Below are positions 29,212 to 31,997 of a stretch of DNA of 31,997 bases, one piece after another. This DNA is from a virus. A program made the translations under genes and the position numbers. The notes below the pieces were generated by a model, which saw only the letters and a program-made list of their open reading frames with translations, ran no database searches and was not told the DNA's origin. Numbering within the stretch: position 1 is the stretch's first letter; every line of letters begins with the position of its first letter. The stretch is taken from IMG/VR virus record IMGVR_UViG_3300030430_000702, positions 1 to 31,997 of that record, one strand, 5' to 3'.

Positions 29212-30862
29212 CACCAGCTACCAAATTCAATACTGCTTCTTGTGCTTCAGGACTTACATCATCAGCTGCTCTAAGACCTGGCGCACCTTCACCAGCTGCT
29301 TTTGCAAGCATAGCTGTCCTCTGATCAGCTGCCATTTGAGCTTGCATTTGTTGCTTCTGTTCGCGGATTGCAGCCACCTCTTCTGCCCCTCTAACCACAC
29401 TGGCTGGTACTCCAGTAGTTTTGATTATGTGCTTAGCTAATCCATCAACATCCAAGAAATCAACCACATTAGGATCAACTTGCATAAGAGGTGCAAGAAA
29501 CTGAAACAACTCAAGTGATGCCTGAATATCACCCTGACGTTGTGCTTTAGCTAGTGGTGATACATATTCTATATCTATTTCATTACCAGCCATAGTTTCA
29601 GGAGCTGGTGCAAAACCTTTTTTCTTTGATATTAAATTAAATATTCTATCAATAAGCGGTCTTAGTAATTCTGATTGCAGCCTACCAGTAAGCGGTGCAA
29701 GTATTCTCATTTTCTCTGTAGATTTTTGAATCACTTCTGTTGCTGTCATTCCTGGTCTATTACCAGTAACTAACTGATCTACATAAAACGCAGCTCTAAT
29801 TGCTGTTCGTCTTTGTTCTAACTGGTTTTCACCTAAAGGATTATTAGCGCCAATATTCAGTGGCTCAATTCTATCCCTAGTGCCTGATCGGTAAAAATTC
29901 AAACCGCCTGGAACGGTACGAACTGGAAGTATAAAACCATCATCAGGTACTAGAAGGGGAGGATGGATTTGCAATTGAGCCGCCTGAATAACTGCTTTGG
30001 ACATTTCATTCAGCATTTTTATGTCAGCCAAAGCTGTCATAGCTGGTGATCGTCCATAACCATTTTCATATGATGCCTTGCGAAATCTAGGAACCATATA
30101 CGGAAACTCATCAAATCCACTTTCAGATATAATCTTTTTATCACCAGGATCTAAATATATAGATGCCACTGGTTTATTCTTTGCATCAATCTTAACAGTG
30201 TCTCTTTCGTATCTTGGCATCACTACATGAAGCAGCTCAACCATATCATACGGATCATCCTGGGATTTTTTCAAAAGTCTTTGTGTTATATTCTCTTCAC
30301 CAAACTGCGCCACAGCTGCCCTGGCTGGCATTTTGAACTCACGAAATACTGTATCAACTCTTCCAAACTCATCTTCAGATACATAACATTCTGATATGTG
30401 CCTGGTTGAAAATCTTAATGTACCTTCTTTGTCAGTATCAACAAACATTACAGCTGTGCCAAAAGTAACCAGGTCAAAATATAATTCATTAATAGCTTCA
30501 TGAAAATTTGATCTACCGATCTCAACATACATTGTATCCGTTGCAGCTTCTAACCATTCCTTTGATGTATCGTCAGTTTCAAACTCATCGTCAGTATAAC
30601 GAAGACTAAACCAGGGCGTGCCTGAATTAGTCAACATTCCATGCATACTTGACGCCATAAGTTCAGCTGCGAACTGGGCAGTACCATCAAATATACGCTC
30701 GGTGTTTTTATCACCATGCGTTCTTTTTTTGGTAATGTTACCCTTGTTCGGCGCAACAAAGTCACCGATTTCTTGCCAGTGACTTTCCCAGTTACTTCTG
30801 TATGTCTTCAGGCTGCCAAACCTTTTCATCAATACGGCAGCTCTTTGATCAATCTCAGCCAT
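29204..30862 (-). CDS. Portal (head-to-tail connector) protein
   Basis: 552 residues, usual length for podovirus portals. The N-terminus LMKRFGSLKTYRSNWESHWQ with EIGDFVAPNKGNITKKRTHG and DGTAQFAAELMASSMHGML is characteristic of the T7/BPP-1 connector family; later, GYGRSPAMTALADIKMLNEM and NRPGMTATEVIQKSTEKMRI mark the wing and stem. The C-terminal ~60 residues are Gln/Ala-rich, as in the crown. Twelve copies would form the DNA channel. It lies between terminase and scaffold genes, in the classical order. Confidence 0.9.
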   Translation of the reverse strand: MAEIDQRAAVLMKRFGSLKTYRSNWESHWQEIGDFVAPNKGNITKKRTHGDKNTERIFDGTAQFAAELMASSMHGMLTNSGTPWFSLRYTDDEFETDDTSKEWLEAATDTMYVEIGRSNFHEAINELYFDLVTFGTAVMFVDTDKEGTLRFSTRHISECYVSEDEFGRVDTVFREFKMPARAAVAQFGEENITQRLLKKSQDDPYDMVELLHVVMPRYERDTVKIDAKNKPVASIYLDPGDKKIISESGFDEFPYMVPRFRKASYENGYGRSPAMTALADIKMLNEMSKAVIQAAQLQIHPPLLVPDDGFILPVRTVPGGLNFYRSGTRDRIEPLNIGANNPLGENQLEQRRTAIRAAFYVDQLVTGNRPGMTATEVIQKSTEKMRILAPLTGRLQSELLRPLIDRIFNLISKKKGFAPAPETMAGNEIDIEYVSPLAKAQRQGDIQASLELFQFLAPLMQVDPNVVDFLDVDGLAKHIIKTTGVPASVVRGAEEVAAIREQKQQMQAQMAADQRTAMLAKAAGEGAPGLRAADDVSPEAQEAVLNLVAGDE

Positions 30863-31092
30863 TAATAGTTCCTTTTATTTTGTCCTAACAAACTTGGCTT
30901 TTCTGTTGGCGCTTCTTCAAGCAATCCCTGACCACCAGTTACCCTGGCTGCCATTTGCCCCCTCTTCCTAGCTTGCGCAGTTTTTACCCTCTGCTGCTCT
31001 TTTGATCCTTGAGGTGTAATTGTAGGCTCAATCGGCGGCGGTGGAGGTGGCGGTGGCGGCGGTGGTGGTGCTTTAGGTCTTAAAAATCCCAT
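30862..31092 (-). CDS. Polyproline-containing small protein
   Basis: 76 residues. MGFLRPKA is followed by twelve consecutive prolines (codons near 31033-31068), then IEPTITPQGSKEQQRVKTAQ and a basic ARKRGQMAARVTGG, ending KPSLLGQNKRNY. Small proteins with such a run sit between terminase and portal genes in several marine podoviruses; role unknown. The ATG lies one base before the terminase stop in the operon order, and the stop overlaps the portal start. Translation of a run this long normally needs elongation factor P. Confidence 0.75.
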   Translation of the reverse strand: MGFLRPKAPPPPPPPPPPPPIEPTITPQGSKEQQRVKTAQARKRGQMAARVTGGQGLLEEAPTEKPSLLGQNKRNY

Positions 31093-31093
31093 A

Positions 31094-31997
31094 TCATACT
31101 CCTACTTGTTGAAAAGGGTTGTAATCCATTTCGGCATGAATTTGCGGCGGTCTACTACTCTTAACCGCTTCTTTGATACCGACCGCCGTGTAGCGTAGCG
31201 CGTCAGCGAAGTGCGAAGACCAATCGTGTACTGGTGTAGTACGGAAACTACGCGCTCTTTCATTATACCCACGGTGATACTGACGGAGCGCCACCAAGCC
31301 TTGCTTGCACTTTTCAGCATCGAACCAACTCCTGGGTATCAGCATCTGCGCTGCGTGTAATCCATCTTCTAAGGGTAGCTTTGGTACAACCCTGAAATTT
31401 AATCCTAAATCCCATGCTATCTCCCTTCTAGATTTACCTGATCCAAGTTCACGCACCTCAATATCATGCGGTGCAAAGTGATCTCCATATAAATAATTCT
31501 TCTTAGATAAAACACTTACATAATGGGGCAATCCCTCACCCCTATTCTCATAACAATCTATAAAATGAATAGCTCTACCAACTGATTGTACAAACCAAAT
31601 AGCTGTACTATCACCAACACCTAAATCCCAAAACGTATCCACCTTTACGGTTGGATCATGAGGAACCTTCGATATGCGCCCCTCTTCCATAGCTGCTTCA
31701 AGCTCTTTACCAAAAATGGCACCTGGTACATTGGCAACCCATGAACATTCATATTCCTGGGCATACTGATCACTCGTCATAGCTTCTTTAGCACTACGCA
31801 ACTCAGTAGCATTCAATATAGCTGTATCACTAGCCTTATGTACCGCCGTATACCAATCATCATTATTAGTCGCTTGTTCATACATTTCAAAAAATGCATT
31901 CTGACCTTTTGGCGTTCCTACAAAATAACAAAAACCTTCACGATCAGATAGCGCTGGTCTAATAACTTCAGGAAATACCTTTTCAGGCATATCCGCT
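31094..31997 (-). CDS. terL: Terminase large subunit, C-terminal part (cut by window edge)
   Basis: About 300 codons are visible; the N-terminal ATPase half lies beyond the edge. The frame stays open past the ATG at 31990 with Ala-Asp before it, which fits the end of a Walker B region ('..ADMPEKVFPEVIRPALSDR'). FVGTPKGQN is the coupling motif. The nuclease domain shows VDTFWDLGVGDSTAIWF with its first Asp, HFAPHDIEVRELGSGKSR, and the last acidic site SSHFADALRY. The enzyme cuts and pumps phage DNA into the head through the portal encoded downstream. Sure call; the length cannot be assessed. Confidence 0.95.
   Translation of the reverse strand, partial: ADMPEKVFPEVIRPALSDREGFCYFVGTPKGQNAFFEMYEQATNNDDWYTAVHKASDTAILNATELRSAKEAMTSDQYAQEYECSWVANVPGAIFGKELEAAMEEGRISKVPHDPTVKVDTFWDLGVGDSTAIWFVQSVGRAIHFIDCYENRGEGLPHYVSVLSKKNYLYGDHFAPHDIEVRELGSGKSRREIAWDLGLNFRVVPKLPLEDGLHAAQMLIPRSWFDAEKCKQGLVALRQYHRGYNERARSFRTTPVHDWSSHFADALRYTAVGIKEAVKSSRPPQIHAEMDYNPFQQVGV

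Noticed and set aside
1-31997. CRISPR array, insertion sequence or rRNA
   Set aside because: No regularly spaced repeats, no transposase frame and no rRNA-like segment were seen.

Overview
The window looks like an internal piece of a temperate, podovirus-type phage genome. It is AT-rich (low GC by eye) and very densely coded, with most neighbouring genes overlapping by 1-11 bases. No bacterial housekeeping gene is visible. Several families (the very basic short proteins near 6.2-7.4 kb, the tail-fibre types, the BPP-1/T7-like virion genes) are of kinds I associate with uncultured marine phages, so a marine, low-GC proteobacterial host is my inference. The 3' half of a tRNA-Asp gene at 6064-6108 lies inside what looks like an intact attP, with phage genes on both sides. 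This suggests the sequence is the free or circularised form rather than an integrated prophage.

Layout. (1) 1-1428, leftward: a Cro-like regulator, a VRR-NUC nuclease, an NrdR-like zinc ribbon, a DUF6378-like protein and a truncated gene at the edge. This is an early operon probably leading to replication genes outside the window. (2) 1429-2270: a repressor gene flanked on both sides by promoter/operator modules that share an identical 14-bp sequence and similar 17-bp inverted repeats, organised like lambda PL-cI-PR. (3) 2271-4752, rightward: a RecB/Cas4-like nuclease, a one-helix membrane peptide, a conserved protein, a candidate single-strand-annealing protein, a small protein and an excisionase-like HTH protein. 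(4) 4749-6215: a tyrosine integrase facing this operon, its promoter, and attP with symmetrical repeats. (5) 6216-31997, all leftward: the late region. In transcription order this is terminase large subunit (cut by the window edge), a polyproline protein, portal, a Bbp19-like protein, scaffold, capsid, cement-like protein, two tail-tube/nozzle-type proteins, four or five internal or ejection-type proteins, tail fibres (T7-type stalk, C1q-like, others), a lysis cassette with holin and M15 endolysin, and finally six tiny, very basic proteins next to attP.

How it fits together. The repressor would silence both early operons through matching operators, while the rightward operon supplies recombination and excision functions. 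Int, with the excisionase-like protein, would recombine attP with a host tRNA-Asp gene. Late expression would build a short-tailed virion. Three intrinsic terminators partition the late region. Two of them, with a 230-base structured leader, isolate capsid plus cement as a separate block, reminiscent of T7 gene 10 and its terminator. The most unusual points are the twin-operator immunity region, the symmetrical attP, the coupled cassette of basic miniproteins, the EF-hand membrane protein in the lysis block, the capsid block between terminators, and a large excess of the palindrome CAGCTG across the window.
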